A DNA stretch of 64,000 nt from Niallia taxi (GCF_032818155.1 NZ_CP102589.1:668001-732000); one strand, 5' to 3'. Shown: positions 41,545 to 51,654, counted from the first letter of the stretch. The notes: generated by a model from the letters alone, not told the origin. Numbers and translations: made by a program.

Positions 41545-41943
41545 ATGAGTAAATGGGTGAAGTTGTTAGGTGTTTCTGCAATGTCCGCAATGCTTCTTAC
41601 TGGTTGTGGAGATAATGATGATCAAAGTCCGGCACCGGAAGATGATACAACTGTTGAAGACACAGATTCAACGGATAACAATATCATTCCGGACAATAAC
41701 ATTATTCCAGATGGTGACGGAAACAACCGTCTAAACAATGATGACGGGCTTAACAACAGAAATGGCGATAATGACAACAATATAGATAATGGTGATGACG
41801 GCTTTATTGATGATAACAATAATGACAATAATGACCGTAACACAGACAACGATCTTGACGCGGCAGATGATGACAATGATCCTGGCGAAGACATGATCGA
41901 GGACAAAAAAGATAGAAATGACAAGGATGATAAAGATAGCTAA
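41545..41943 (+). CDS. Asp/Asn-rich lipoprotein
   Basis: I do not recognise this 132-residue protein beyond its export signal. MSKWVKLLGVSAMSAMLLTGC is a lipoprotein signal peptide with lipobox LLTGC. The mature part is almost entirely Asp, Asn, Gly, Glu and Lys, with repeats such as NNIIPD (twice) and NNRNGDNDNN. It should be extended, very acidic and membrane-tethered outside the cell. It might bind cations such as Ca2+, but no defined EF-hand or RTX motif is seen. AAGGGGACAAT precedes the ATG. Confidence 0.75.
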   Translation: MSKWVKLLGVSAMSAMLLTGCGDNDDQSPAPEDDTTVEDTDSTDNNIIPDNNIIPDGDGNNRLNNDDGLNNRNGDNDNNIDNGDDGFIDDNNNDNNDRNTDNDLDAADDDNDPGEDMIEDKKDRNDKDDKDS

Positions 41944-41954
41944 TCCTTTTAAAC

Positions 41955-42283
41955 GAGGCTGGGACATAAGTATGTGAACCGCGTAAAGACCGAACTACTA
42001 AATCAACTATTGATTAAGTAGTTCGGTTTTTTGTTTTTAGTTTAAATACAAAAAATTAGAAATTTTAGTGGAATGGAGCGGAGGCCACTCGACTACTAAG
42101 GGAAATAGAGGAAAGGATGAGACCCCGCAGGCGAAGACGAGGAGGCTCCATACCTCCCCGCGGAAAGCGCGAGGACGAGCGCGCAATGAAACGACTAATT
42201 AGTCACGTGTTTCATTTTTCAAATTCAGATGTAATTTTATTATTCGTGTTTAGAAAGGTTATCTTTTGTTTTGTCCCAGCCTC
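41955..42283. repeat. TIR-bounded non-coding repeat, copy A
   Basis: 329 bp bounded by perfect 12-bp inverted repeats GAGGCTGGGACA (41955-41966) and TGTCCCAGCCTC (42272-42283). Inside are a terminator-like hairpin (CCGAACTACT .. AGTAGTTCGG-TTTTTT, about 41989-42032), a conserved GC-rich core (GGAATGGAGCGGAGG .. CCCCGCAGGCGAAGACGAGGAGGCTC .. CCGCGGAAAGCGCGAGGACG, read in three blocks) and a conserved 83-bp AT-rich right end (42201-42283). No transposase. The GC-rich core is a repeat I recall seeing widely in Bacillaceae intergenic regions. Copy B is at 57163-57518. Confidence 0.88.
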
Positions 42284-42289
42284 ATTTTT

Positions 42290-42727
42290 TTATTGTGATT
42301 TCTTTTCAAGGAAAAGCTGTTGTTTGCTGTGCATCAATTCCTTAAACCTTTCAGACAGTGCTTTACCCTCATATCCGCTCTCAAGGAGATGATCGAGCAG
42401 CATCTCTGCATAATCCTTTCGGTTTCTTTTCAGGCTTCCTTGGAGAAGCACGCTGATTGTGTCAGTAAATTTACTAATAGAATGAACAATAACTTCAAAC
42501 GGTGCGGGGTCATTTTCCTTTTTAGATATTACAGCATGTACTAGCAGTTTCTGTCCATTGTTTAGAGCATTTTCAAAAAAAGAATAATCAGGGTGATCCA
42601 TATATAATTCAATTAGCCAATTGTGATGGTCATCCTCTTTATTGATAATTAATCCGTCCAATATTGGTATTGCTGTTGCATTTTCACCTTGTAGCAATTG
42701 TATGGAGATAAGTTTGAATGTCTTCAC
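42290..42727 (-). CDS. ywpF: YwpF-like protein
   Basis: This 145-residue soluble protein resembles the YwpF family (B. subtilis YwpF, also near ywpB/fabZ) in length, composition and position. No catalytic motif is recognised, and the function is unknown. The start is GTG 42727 with GGGAGG upstream. Repeat copy A ends only 6 bases beyond the stop codon, so the element probably also acts as this gene's downstream border. Confidence 0.75.
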   Translation of the reverse strand: MKTFKLISIQLLQGENATAIPILDGLIINKEDDHHNWLIELYMDHPDYSFFENALNNGQKLLVHAVISKKENDPAPFEVIVHSISKFTDTISVLLQGSLKRNRKDYAEMLLDHLLESGYEGKALSERFKELMHSKQQLFLEKKSQ

Positions 42728-43131
42728 TAGAAATGCCTCCCCCTCAAGTCAAAATCCTACTATTATTATAACTCAGATTAGCGCTCACTCCAAAGGACCC
42801 CTATTTTAGATTTTTGCCATAAAATGATTAGCAATTATTTTATGGCTTACAGTCAGGCTAAATATTTGTGTCATTACTATATTGATAAATTATTTAACAT
42901 TTATACCAATATAATTGCAGGAGCAAATGGTAAAAAACTGTCATCCACTCATGCCTTGCGTAGATATATGTCGAATGGCAGGGAATGGTGCGGTAAATTA
43001 CAACTTTTATATCAGTATAATTATGGCGACAAAAGGACTTTAGCCCCTTAATTGAGTGGAACAACTATGGTAATTTTATATGGTGTCAATATATTCAGAA
43101 AATATAGAAATATCGGGAGGGGAACCTTGAT
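42728..43131. other. Intergenic region between ywpF and the large subtilase
   Basis: 404 bases between divergent genes. GCCATAAAAT (42816-42825) and ATTTTATGGC (42837-42846) form a 10-bp inverted repeat that could be an operator. A plus-strand reading frame at 42824-43051 has no good start and no recognisable protein. TGTCGAA occurs at 42969 but may be chance. Confidence 0.45.
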
Positions 43132-46100
43132 ATGCAAAAAGGAAAAATATTAGTTTTTGTCATCATGCTATTTATGTTATTTTCCAATAGCGTCTTAGCT
43201 GCTGGCATACCGAACAAGGTAGGAAATACGAAAGGAAAAGACAATCAGCTTACTGTAAAAAAAATCAACGGCAGTGATGTGAAAGAGACATATAAAGATA
43301 CAGACACTGTCCGGGTTGTCGTTGAGATGACTACAGAGCCAACAGTTGATTATGCCCAAAAGCAGGCCAAGCAGGTGAAGGAGCTGCCAAAAGCGACAAA
43401 GAAAAAGTTGAAAGAGGAGAAGCTAGCTGAGCAAAAGCAAGTAAAGCAAAAGGTGAAAAAGGAAAAAGTGAAGTTCACAGAAAGAGAAAGCTTCACAACT
43501 GTCTTCAACGGGTTTAGTGGTGAAATGAAATATGGTGACATTAAAACAGTGGAAAAGCTGCCAGAAGTAGCAAAAGTACATATCGTCAACAAATATGAAA
43601 GACCAGAAGAAGAGACAGATATGGTATACAGCAAGGAGCTTGTGCAAGCACAAGAGGCTTGGCGTGATTATGGCTTTAAAGGAGAAGGAATGATTGTTGG
43701 TGTTATTGACACTGGCATTGATCCGAAGCATAAAGATATGATTCTGTCAGATGCTACAGAAGGAGAGCTGACAGAATCTGAAGTGACCAAAGCAAAAACA
43801 GATAATGGTTTGCTTGGAGATTACTACACAGAAAAAGTGCCATACGGATACAATTATATGGATGAAAACAATATTATTCAGGATATTGCAGAGGGAGCGA
43901 GCATGCATGGAATGCATGTTTCTGGAACTGTCGGTGCAAATGGCAATGAAGAAAATGGCGGCATAAAAGGGATTGCCCCAGAAGCACAGCTTCTTGCTCT
44001 TAAAGTATTTGGTAATGATCCAAATATGCAGTCTACATGGGGAGATATTTATATTAAGGCAATCGATGACGCAATTATCCTCGGAGCAGATGTTATTAAC
44101 ATGAGCTTAGGCTCAACAGCAGGATTTGTGTCAGAGGACTCACCAGAGCAGCAGGCAATCAGTAAAGCTGTTGATAACGGTATCCTCATGTCAATTTCAG
44201 CAGGTAACTCTGCACATCTAGGCAGCGGCTTCGCTAATCCACTAAGCTCTAATCCAGACATCGGTGTTTCCGGTTCACCTGGCTTAAGCTATGACAGTCT
44301 TCAAGTAGCCTCAGTAGAAAACAGCTTTATGAAATTGGATGGCTTTAATTTCAAGGCTGGAGATGAAAATGGACAGGCTGCTTTTTTATCTGCAGGCAGT
44401 GTCCATCCGAATGATCTAAAACAGAAGGATTTTGAGCTTTTCTATGCAGGGCTTGGAAAGCCTGAAAACTTTAACAGTGATGCGAAAGGAAAGTTCGCCC
44501 TTGTTCAACGGGGAGAAATAGGGTTTGTGGATAAAGCTATAAATGCCCAGAATGCTGGTGCTGCTGGGGTTATCGTTTATAACAACACAGATGGGTTTGT
44601 TAGCATGGCAAGCGAACCGGCAATCAAAATTCCTCAACTGTTCCTTCAGAAAACGGATGGTGATAAATTAGCAGCTGTGTTACAGAAAAATCAAGCTGTT
44701 TCCATTAATTTTGATGGCAGTCAAGTGACAGCAGCTAATCCGGAGTCAGGGAAGATGAGTGCATTTACATCTTGGGGTTTAACGCCAAACCTTGATTTCA
44801 AACCAGAAATTACAGCACCTGGCGGACAGATTTATTCTACGTTAGAGAATAACCAATATGGCATGATGAGCGGAACTTCAATGGCTGCACCTCATGTATC
44901 CGGAGGATCTGCCTTAGTATTAGAAAGAGTAGACAATGAATTTGGGGTCACTGGCTTTGAACGCGTCCGAATTGCAAAGAACCTGCTGATGAATACAGCA
45001 GAGCCTGTAAAGGATATTGGCACAGTAAACAGTGCATTTGAATGGGACAACCCGTATTCACCACGCAGACAGGGCGCAGGACTAATGCAGCTGCATTCTG
45101 CCCTTCAATCACCTGTAATGATAACTGAAAATAAAACAAAAGAGGCAAAGGTGTCACTGAAAGAGGTAGGTAACAAGTTCAGCTTTACATTAAACGTAGA
45201 GAACTTTAGCGATAGTGCTGTCAATTATGATGTGACAGCTAATCTGCAAACAGATTTTGCTGCATATGGTGAGCTTGGATACAATGCAGATGAGCTAGAG
45301 GCACAAAATATTATTGATGGAAGCATTCTGATTGACGGAAAAAAAGAAAAAACAGTGAAAATCGGAGCAAACAAAAGCAAAAAAATCAAGGTGACAGTAG
45401 ATTTGAGTAAAGCAAAAGTTGTAGAGCCATCATTGACAGGAAATTTTGAGACAACTGTTGATATTGATGACGTTTTTGAAAATGGCTATTTTGCTGAAGG
45501 CTTTGTGACATTCACAGACCCGACAGATACAAATGCAGACTTACATGTTCCTTATGTAGGTTTCAAAGGTGATTGGAACAAGGCACCGATTCTTGATGGA
45601 ATGAAATATGATACAGATTCCTTCTATGGTATGGGTGGAGCTGTATCTACAGATGGAGAAGATTTCTCTTACTTAGGATATGACCCTGTTAATGACAAGT
45701 TCACGGAGGATGGAATCGCAATTTCTCCAAATGCAGACGGTACGCAGGACGATGTCATTCCAGTGCTTTCCTTCTTGCGCAATGCGAAAATCGCAGAGTT
45801 CTCGATTGTAGATAAAAACAAAAAAACGGTGCGCACTCTTCTCACAGAAGAAGAAGTGACAAAGGATTATTATGATGGTGGCAATGGAACAGCATACAAG
45901 CTAGACAGCGATTGGGCTTGGGATGGCAAAGTGAACAATAAGCTTACTGATGGTCAATACTACTATCGTATAAGTGCTACTATTGATTATCCTGGTGCTA
46001 AGCCGCAAGTTGTCGATATTCCAGTGAAGGTTGACACGAAGGCTCCTTCTGTCAAAGCGGAGCTGACAGAAAGCAATAAAGTGCTTGAAGTGGCAGCGGC

Positions 46101-46929
46101 CGATGAGAAAAATGGCTCTGGTATCGCTTATATCGACATTCAAAAGGATGGAAAAACGATATTAGAAAAACCGTTAAGCGCTGATGCAGCAAGCTATACA
46201 TTACCAGAGGCATTGAGTCCTGGTGAAAGGGTAACAGTAATTGCATATGATTACGCAGGAAATACAGCAGATACTGAATTAGAAGCAGTTGACACGAAAA
46301 AGGATACAACAATACCTGTTATATCCTTAAATGACCCAGAAGCACTTGGTGTCTTTAATACATTAAAGGTACCTTTCACAGGAACAATTAAGGATGAATC
46401 AGCTATCAAGGAATTCACCATTGCAGGGAAAAAAGTAGCAACAACGTTTAATCAGGAAAAGGGCTTGTACGAATTTAACAGTACAATGTCATTCAAGAGT
46501 GGTGTCCACTCCTTTGAAGTGAAGGCAATTGATGCAGCAGATAATACGGCAGTCTTCAAAAGAACAATTATGGTTGATAATGAAAAGGCATCGCTGCAAT
46601 TAAGTGGATTACCATTAAACCGCATCGTAAAAGCAAACACTAAAAATGTATCAGTTGATGTTACAGTAAGGGATAACTTTGATGAGCTGAAGCTAACATT
46701 AAACGGCAGCCAGTTGTATGCTCAAAAATTCAAAGAGCCGTATGCGATGAGAAGTTTGCAGAAAAAGCTCAAAAAAGTTAAGCTTGAGCTTGAGCCAGGT
46801 TTGAATGAATTCACTTTTGAAGCAACAGATCTTGGCGGGAATAAAACAGCCAAAACCGTTTATTTCTACAAGCTTGAAAAAACAGAAAAGCAATCTAATA
46901 AAACAGTCGTACCAGCAGATAAAGAATAA
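43132..46929 (+). CDS. Large secreted subtilase (cell-envelope proteinase type)
   Basis: This 1265-residue S8 peptidase has a signal peptide (about 1-24) and a Lys-rich propeptide (about 50-165). The catalytic domain has D193 in VIDTGIDPKH, H259 in MHGMHVSG, N359 in SAGNS and S583 in GTSMAAPHVSG, with a PA domain inserted (about 440-530). HGMHV rather than HGTHV is the form I associate with lactocepin/C5a-peptidase-type enzymes. Fn3-like and Ig-like beta domains follow (about 670-1250). There is no LPXTG; the end KTEKQSNKTVVPADKE suggests release or loose binding. AGGGGAACC precedes the ATG. Confidence 0.92.
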   Translation: MQKGKILVFVIMLFMLFSNSVLAAGIPNKVGNTKGKDNQLTVKKINGSDVKETYKDTDTVRVVVEMTTEPTVDYAQKQAKQVKELPKATKKKLKEEKLAEQKQVKQKVKKEKVKFTERESFTTVFNGFSGEMKYGDIKTVEKLPEVAKVHIVNKYERPEEETDMVYSKELVQAQEAWRDYGFKGEGMIVGVIDTGIDPKHKDMILSDATEGELTESEVTKAKTDNGLLGDYYTEKVPYGYNYMDENNIIQDIAEGASMHGMHVSGTVGANGNEENGGIKGIAPEAQLLALKVFGNDPNMQSTWGDIYIKAIDDAIILGADVINMSLGSTAGFVSEDSPEQQAISKAVDNGILMSISAGNSAHLGSGFANPLSSNPDIGVSGSPGLSYDSLQVASVENSFMKLDGFNFKAGDENGQAAFLSAGSVHPNDLKQKDFELFYAGLGKPENFNSDAKGKFALVQRGEIGFVDKAINAQNAGAAGVIVYNNTDGFVSMASEPAIKIPQLFLQKTDGDKLAAVLQKNQAVSINFDGSQVTAANPESGKMSAFTSWGLTPNLDFKPEITAPGGQIYSTLENNQYGMMSGTSMAAPHVSGGSALVLERVDNEFGVTGFERVRIAKNLLMNTAEPVKDIGTVNSAFEWDNPYSPRRQGAGLMQLHSALQSPVMITENKTKEAKVSLKEVGNKFSFTLNVENFSDSAVNYDVTANLQTDFAAYGELGYNADELEAQNIIDGSILIDGKKEKTVKIGANKSKKIKVTVDLSKAKVVEPSLTGNFETTVDIDDVFENGYFAEGFVTFTDPTDTNADLHVPYVGFKGDWNKAPILDGMKYDTDSFYGMGGAVSTDGEDFSYLGYDPVNDKFTEDGIAISPNADGTQDDVIPVLSFLRNAKIAEFSIVDKNKKTVRTLLTEEEVTKDYYDGGNGTAYKLDSDWAWDGKVNNKLTDGQYYYRISATIDYPGAKPQVVDIPVKVDTKAPSVKAELTESNKVLEVAAADEKNGSGIAYIDIQKDGKTILEKPLSADAASYTLPEALSPGERVTVIAYDYAGNTADTELEAVDTKKDTTIPVISLNDPEALGVFNTLKVPFTGTIKDESAIKEFTIAGKKVATTFNQEKGLYEFNSTMSFKSGVHSFEVKAIDAADNTAVFKRTIMVDNEKASLQLSGLPLNRIVKANTKNVSVDVTVRDNFDELKLTLNGSQLYAQKFKEPYAMRSLQKKLKKVKLELEPGLNEFTFEATDLGGNKTAKTVYFYKLEKTEKQSNKTVVPADKE

Positions 46930-46931
46930 TA

Positions 46932-46970
46932 AAACAAACCCCGGAGTCAAGATATCTCCGGGGTTGTTTT
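46932..46970. terminator. Terminator after the large subtilase
   Basis: AAACAAACCCCGGAG / CTCCGGGGTTGTTTT, a strong 15-bp stem between convergent genes, usable from both sides. Confidence 0.9.
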
Positions 46971-47027
46971 GGTTAATAAACAGGGGTGATCGGTCCATTC
47001 CTGCGGACGTATTTTCACCTGGTGTTC

Positions 47028-49853
47028 TTAGTTAAGGGAAACAAGATCCTTTAAATCATCTGTTGAAAGCTCTGTCAGCCAATTCTCATTTTGGATGATT
47101 TGATCATTCAATGTTTGTTTTTTCTCAAGCATAGCATCTATCTTTTCTTCCAATGTTCCTGTACAAATCATCTTATGAACATGAACAAACTTTGTCTGTC
47201 CGATTCTGTAGGCACGGTCTGTTGCCTGGTTTTCTACAGCAGGATTCCACCAGCGGTCATAATGAATAACATGGTTTGCTGCAGTTAGGTTCAGCCCTGT
47301 TCCACCCGCCTTTAAGGAAAGGAGGAAGATTGGAAACTCATTGTTTTGGAATTGCTGTATGAGTGTATCCCTCGTATTTTTCGGCACACTTCCGTTTAAG
47401 AAGGGCACATCTACATTATATTTCTTCTTAATCATAGCCTGAATCATATGCCCCATCTCAATATATTGAGTAAAGATCAGACAGCTCTCCTTTTGCTCAA
47501 GAATGGCATCAACCAGTTCTGACAGCTTCTCCATTTTTGTGGAGCGGTCAACCAATTGAGCAGGGTTCTCTTCCTTCAAGTAAAGGGCTGGATGGTTGCA
47601 AAGCTGCTTCAGCCTGCTCAGCATTTGCAGGACAAGTCCTTTTCGTTCAAAGCCTGTTAGCTGCTCTATTTTCACGAATGTATCGGAAACAAGCTGTTCG
47701 TATAATGCGGCTTGTTCTGGTGTTAAGCCACAATATTCCTTCTGCTCAAGCTTATCAGGCAGGTTAAGTGCAACCTCCTCATCCTTTTTCGTTCTTCTTA
47801 ACAGGAATGGGCGAATGAGAGATTGCAGCCGTTCAATTCTTTCCTTTTTATTATCCTTTTCAATAGGAATAACAAAGCGTTTTTGGAATTGTCCGAGGCT
47901 GCCAAGATAGCCATGATTCGTAAAATCAAAAAGGGACCATAATTCATTTAATCTGTTCTCCATTGGCGTACCGGAGAGAGCAATATAATGTTTTGCCTTT
48001 AATTTACGGACAGCACGTGATTGCTTTGTCTGCGAGTTTTTAATGTTTTGCGCTTCATCAATGGAAATCGAGCTCCACGTTATCTGTTCAAATTGATCAA
48101 AGTCAATATGAGATAAGCCATATGATGTCAAAACAATATCGTAATGTTGCAGTTTCTCTAGGAATTCCTCATCCTTCAAGCGATTCGATCCATAATGCAA
48201 ATAGATTTTTAAGGACGGAGCAAATCGTTCAATTTCCTTTTGCCAATTTCCCAGAACAGAAGTCGGACAGATAATCAATGCAGGGGAATGCTCATCTGTT
48301 TCTGTTTCCTTCACCTTCAGCAAGTAGGAAATGAGCTGAACAGTTTTTCCAAGTCCCATGTCATCTGCAAGAATCGCTCCGAATCCGTATTTACGCAAAA
48401 ATAGGAGCCAGCTCATCCCAAGAATCTGGTATTTTCTTAATTCACCAAGGAACTTGCCTGGCACTTGTTCAAGGGGCAGGTTTTTGACTTCCTTTAATTG
48501 ATGAATCATCGTTCGCCATTGTCTATTTAGCTCAATCTGAATTTTGGCAAATGCTTTCGGATTATCTAGCTCATCAACTGCGCCGTCATCCTGTTGGTTC
48601 AGCTCCTGCTCAATCAAGTCTCTTACATGAAGGCCTTCCTGTTCAGCCTTTTTCATGAGATCCTGAATTTGTCTAATGAAGGAAGGGTCAAGCTTAATCC
48701 AGCGGCCACGCACGAAGACAAGTCTGCGCTTTTCCTCGACCATTTGCTTGAATTCCTCTTCAGACAGGGTGACACCATTCATTGAAAAGCGCCAGTTATA
48801 ATCAAGCATGGCCTGAAGTCCGACAAAGGAAGGACGGTGATTTGTCGTTGCAACCTTTGCTTTCACCTTCATGCTGGCACTTTTCATTGCTTGCCACCAC
48901 GATGGGAGGAGAATATCAACGCCAAGAGCAAGTAATGTTTCACTGGCATCTGTCAGAAAGAGCCATGCTTCCTCCTCAGTGAGCTGATTTGTCATCCCGT
49001 TTTTCCCTGTAAGCCATGGGAAAAGGGAAATCCACCGAGCTTGCTCTTCTTCTATATAGCCTTCATATTCAAGCCATTTTGCTGGGATGCCCTGTTCTTC
49101 TATATCAATAACTTTATCAGGATTGCTTTTGGCTTTTAAAAATATATCGATATTCCACGTTTCATTTAGGTCAGCAGGCTCCACGAGCTTTATTCCTAAT
49201 GTAAATGGATAAGGAGTACTTTTAAGTCCCATCCACTCCTGCCAAGTTTCCTCCGTGAAATAGCCAGACAAACTGGCAGGAGATATATTTGCATTCCGCA
49301 ATGCATTAATTTTTTCGCCAAACGCCTGCTTGCTTTCTTCATTTGCATTTAAGTATTCATCTAATGAGTCATGGAACCATTTTTTAATAAATGTTAGGTT
49401 GCTGACTCCTTCTAATTCCTCCTGCAGTGTTTCTTCCCAGAAGGAATCAGTGAATTCTTCTGTAACACGATTAGGCAGTGCCCATTGAAAGGTGTCATTT
49501 TCCCAAGATTGGAAGTCAGGAATCCACTCTTTATTATAAATCGATTCAAACAGGCTTGGTGCGGCAGATAGGCAAACCTGCGCGGTGTCATTCCAATCCC
49601 ATTCCAAATATCTGTTAAACCGTTCGTTTGCAAATAGTGTGACAAGCTGCCACGAATCGAGGGCGATTCCTTCAACACCATCGATAGTAACTGTTTTTAA
49701 AAATGTGCCATAGAAGCTTTCTTCATGATGTTGGAAAAGAAGGTTTTTCCAGTAGTTTGGATATAGGTATTCGTGATCGGCCTCTCCAGTTAAGAAAAAA
49801 CCGTTGGCTTTATAATAATGAACGTTGATTTTTAAATAATTATTCTTCAACAT
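47028..49853 (-). CDS. ywqA: SNF2-family helicase (YwqA-like)
   Basis: This 941-residue protein has an N-terminal helicase-associated region (about 1-440) and a C-terminal SNF2 ATPase (about 460-930). Motif I is ADDMGLGKTVQLISYLL, motif II is IDEAQNIKN, and motifs V-VI include AGGTGLNLTAANHV and ATDRAYRIGQ. Such proteins translocate on double-stranded DNA; the bacterial YwqA role is unknown. It overlaps the upstream SWIM-domain gene by 14 bases, the conserved ywqB-ywqA pair, suggesting that the two act together. Confidence 0.94.
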   Translation of the reverse strand: MLKNNYLKINVHYYKANGFFLTGEADHEYLYPNYWKNLLFQHHEESFYGTFLKTVTIDGVEGIALDSWQLVTLFANERFNRYLEWDWNDTAQVCLSAAPSLFESIYNKEWIPDFQSWENDTFQWALPNRVTEEFTDSFWEETLQEELEGVSNLTFIKKWFHDSLDEYLNANEESKQAFGEKINALRNANISPASLSGYFTEETWQEWMGLKSTPYPFTLGIKLVEPADLNETWNIDIFLKAKSNPDKVIDIEEQGIPAKWLEYEGYIEEEQARWISLFPWLTGKNGMTNQLTEEEAWLFLTDASETLLALGVDILLPSWWQAMKSASMKVKAKVATTNHRPSFVGLQAMLDYNWRFSMNGVTLSEEEFKQMVEEKRRLVFVRGRWIKLDPSFIRQIQDLMKKAEQEGLHVRDLIEQELNQQDDGAVDELDNPKAFAKIQIELNRQWRTMIHQLKEVKNLPLEQVPGKFLGELRKYQILGMSWLLFLRKYGFGAILADDMGLGKTVQLISYLLKVKETETDEHSPALIICPTSVLGNWQKEIERFAPSLKIYLHYGSNRLKDEEFLEKLQHYDIVLTSYGLSHIDFDQFEQITWSSISIDEAQNIKNSQTKQSRAVRKLKAKHYIALSGTPMENRLNELWSLFDFTNHGYLGSLGQFQKRFVIPIEKDNKKERIERLQSLIRPFLLRRTKKDEEVALNLPDKLEQKEYCGLTPEQAALYEQLVSDTFVKIEQLTGFERKGLVLQMLSRLKQLCNHPALYLKEENPAQLVDRSTKMEKLSELVDAILEQKESCLIFTQYIEMGHMIQAMIKKKYNVDVPFLNGSVPKNTRDTLIQQFQNNEFPIFLLSLKAGGTGLNLTAANHVIHYDRWWNPAVENQATDRAYRIGQTKFVHVHKMICTGTLEEKIDAMLEKKQTLNDQIIQNENWLTELSTDDLKDLVSLN

Positions 49854-51456
49854 GTATCAGTTTACCCTTTCTGCATTCTTCATGAAAGGCTCTTAAACGC
49901 TTCGTCCGATCAAGCGTCATTGTTAAGAACAGCTCAAATTGCTGTTGTTTTTTCAGTTTTTTATAGATAGTACGCAGTTTTTTCATCTGGCGGACAGCAA
50001 TGCGGTAATGATCTCTGCTCTTTTGTTCAATATGTTCTTGTATTGAACGGTGATAAAGGGAGAGCAGCAGCTGTTGATCATGCTCCTGCAATGTCTTTAT
50101 TTGCTCCTTTGATAGCATGTCGATACCAAGCCCCATATATGTGTATAGGTCAATCCATTTATCAAACTGCTTTTGTTCATACAGGAAGTCCTCATACTTT
50201 CTGTAGCTGTAAGGCAATGCTTGCATAAACAGGCGTTCTAAAATGTCCAGCCTATTTTTGGCATGACAAAATGGAGTGGCTGCCCTGATGCTCATACTTG
50301 TGAACTCATGGCAAAACTCAAATTCATTTTCCTGCTGCAAATAGCTTTTTATATGCTGGATAAATGGAGTTAAATAAAGCTCCAGCCTGTTCCATTCCCG
50401 TTTACTGTTTAAGATGTCGAGCCAGTACAGCATATATGGCATGATTTCCACTTGCAGCTCCTGAATACTCTGTCCAGCCTTAGCATCTTCTCTAAGTAAT
50501 ATCTGCAAATGGACAGCAGCAACTTTTTCAGTGAAAATGGGGGACGTGATTCCCTCTAGTTTACGCAGTTCATCTAGTCTCCATTGTTTTTTTGTAAACA
50601 GATTTGTCCATAATACCCGGTAAATTTGAATACTTTCAAAGGAAATTGTTTCGTGAATATATAGGATTTCTGTACTGTCATCTTTTAGTTTTTCCAAAAA
50701 CAGATCGAAGGAAAAGGGAAAGGTGAAATTGGCCAGCCTATTCAAATATTCCTGCACTCCTTGGAGAAGATCCTGGAATATATGACGATAATACCGGTTG
50801 ATGACCCCATCCGCATGATTTTTGTCCTTGCTCATGGAAAGAAAAAGTTTAAATGTAATAACATGCCCGACTAAAAGGTATAAATATTTCCACTCATTTT
50901 GTTGAGGAGCGGCGTTTTTTAGTTTGCGCATATATATATAGTACGTTTCAGAAATGCCTGCAGGCCTATTGCTGTTTTCTTCCATTAAAGTTTGGAAGGT
51001 ATCTGTGAAGAATTCAAACCACTCTTGATAATCTGGTTCTTTGTTGGCTGGGTTCTTTAATAGGTCGCTTGCACGCATGAGCGGAAGGCTGCTTAAATCT
51101 ACTGGCACTTTTTTTTGCGGTTGTCTCCAATCAGACAGCCATGTAGACACTTTTCCTGCCTGACCAAGCACAGAAAAGAATAAAGCAAGCTGATGCCGGC
51201 AGTATCCTTCAGCGAAACATGTGCAGGTGCTCATAGAAATATCGTGAATGTTCAGCATAGCTTTCGCTGGGTTAACATCTTGAATAATTCCTGTTACTGT
51301 CTCATCGTCCAGCTTTACCTGTGACACGTAATTTTGCCGATATAGAAGCAGCCCTTTTTCTACAATTTTTTGTGTTAAGGGATCACTTGAATCAAGAGCT
51401 TCTTGAAAGTTCTTGGCACAATGGCTTAAATGCTCTAAATATTGTTCGTGCAGCAA
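49840..51456 (-). CDS. ywqB: SWIM zinc-finger protein (YwqB-like)
   Basis: This 538-residue protein carries a SWIM zinc finger near residue 78: CTCFAEGYCRH, a CxCx5CxH pattern thought to bind DNA or protein. The rest is helical and rich in Leu, Lys and Gln without other known domains. The start is TTG 51456, with GGAGGG eight bases upstream. Its 3' end overlaps ywqA, so the helicase is probably made by coupled translation. SWIM and SNF2 proteins are recurrent partners in bacteria. Confidence 0.9.
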   Translation of the reverse strand: MLHEQYLEHLSHCAKNFQEALDSSDPLTQKIVEKGLLLYRQNYVSQVKLDDETVTGIIQDVNPAKAMLNIHDISMSTCTCFAEGYCRHQLALFFSVLGQAGKVSTWLSDWRQPQKKVPVDLSSLPLMRASDLLKNPANKEPDYQEWFEFFTDTFQTLMEENSNRPAGISETYYIYMRKLKNAAPQQNEWKYLYLLVGHVITFKLFLSMSKDKNHADGVINRYYRHIFQDLLQGVQEYLNRLANFTFPFSFDLFLEKLKDDSTEILYIHETISFESIQIYRVLWTNLFTKKQWRLDELRKLEGITSPIFTEKVAAVHLQILLREDAKAGQSIQELQVEIMPYMLYWLDILNSKREWNRLELYLTPFIQHIKSYLQQENEFEFCHEFTSMSIRAATPFCHAKNRLDILERLFMQALPYSYRKYEDFLYEQKQFDKWIDLYTYMGLGIDMLSKEQIKTLQEHDQQLLLSLYHRSIQEHIEQKSRDHYRIAVRQMKKLRTIYKKLKKQQQFELFLTMTLDRTKRLRAFHEECRKGKLIHVEE

Positions 51457-51628
51457 AAGTAAATCCCTCCAGAAAATCAGCGAAACGGGTTACATGAAAA
51501 GCTGATTCTTATTTATGATAATCAAGAACTTGGCGTTCGTTTCTAAAAAAAGTCCATTTAATAATTATAGCGTTTTTTTGAAGCAGATGGTAGGGAGGAG
51601 GCCGGAGAAAAATTGGATATAAACAAAC

Positions 51629-51654
51629 AGACCAGCCTATCTGTAGGCTGGTCT
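51629..51654 (-). terminator. Terminator of the LysM endopeptidase gene
   Basis: AGACCAGCCTA-tctg-TAGGCTGGTCT, just beyond the stop codon on the minus strand. Confidence 0.75.

Noticed and set aside
42824..43051. 75-residue plus-strand reading frame upstream of the large subtilase
   Set aside because: No ribosome binding site, no recognisable protein features and it runs through an inverted repeat.
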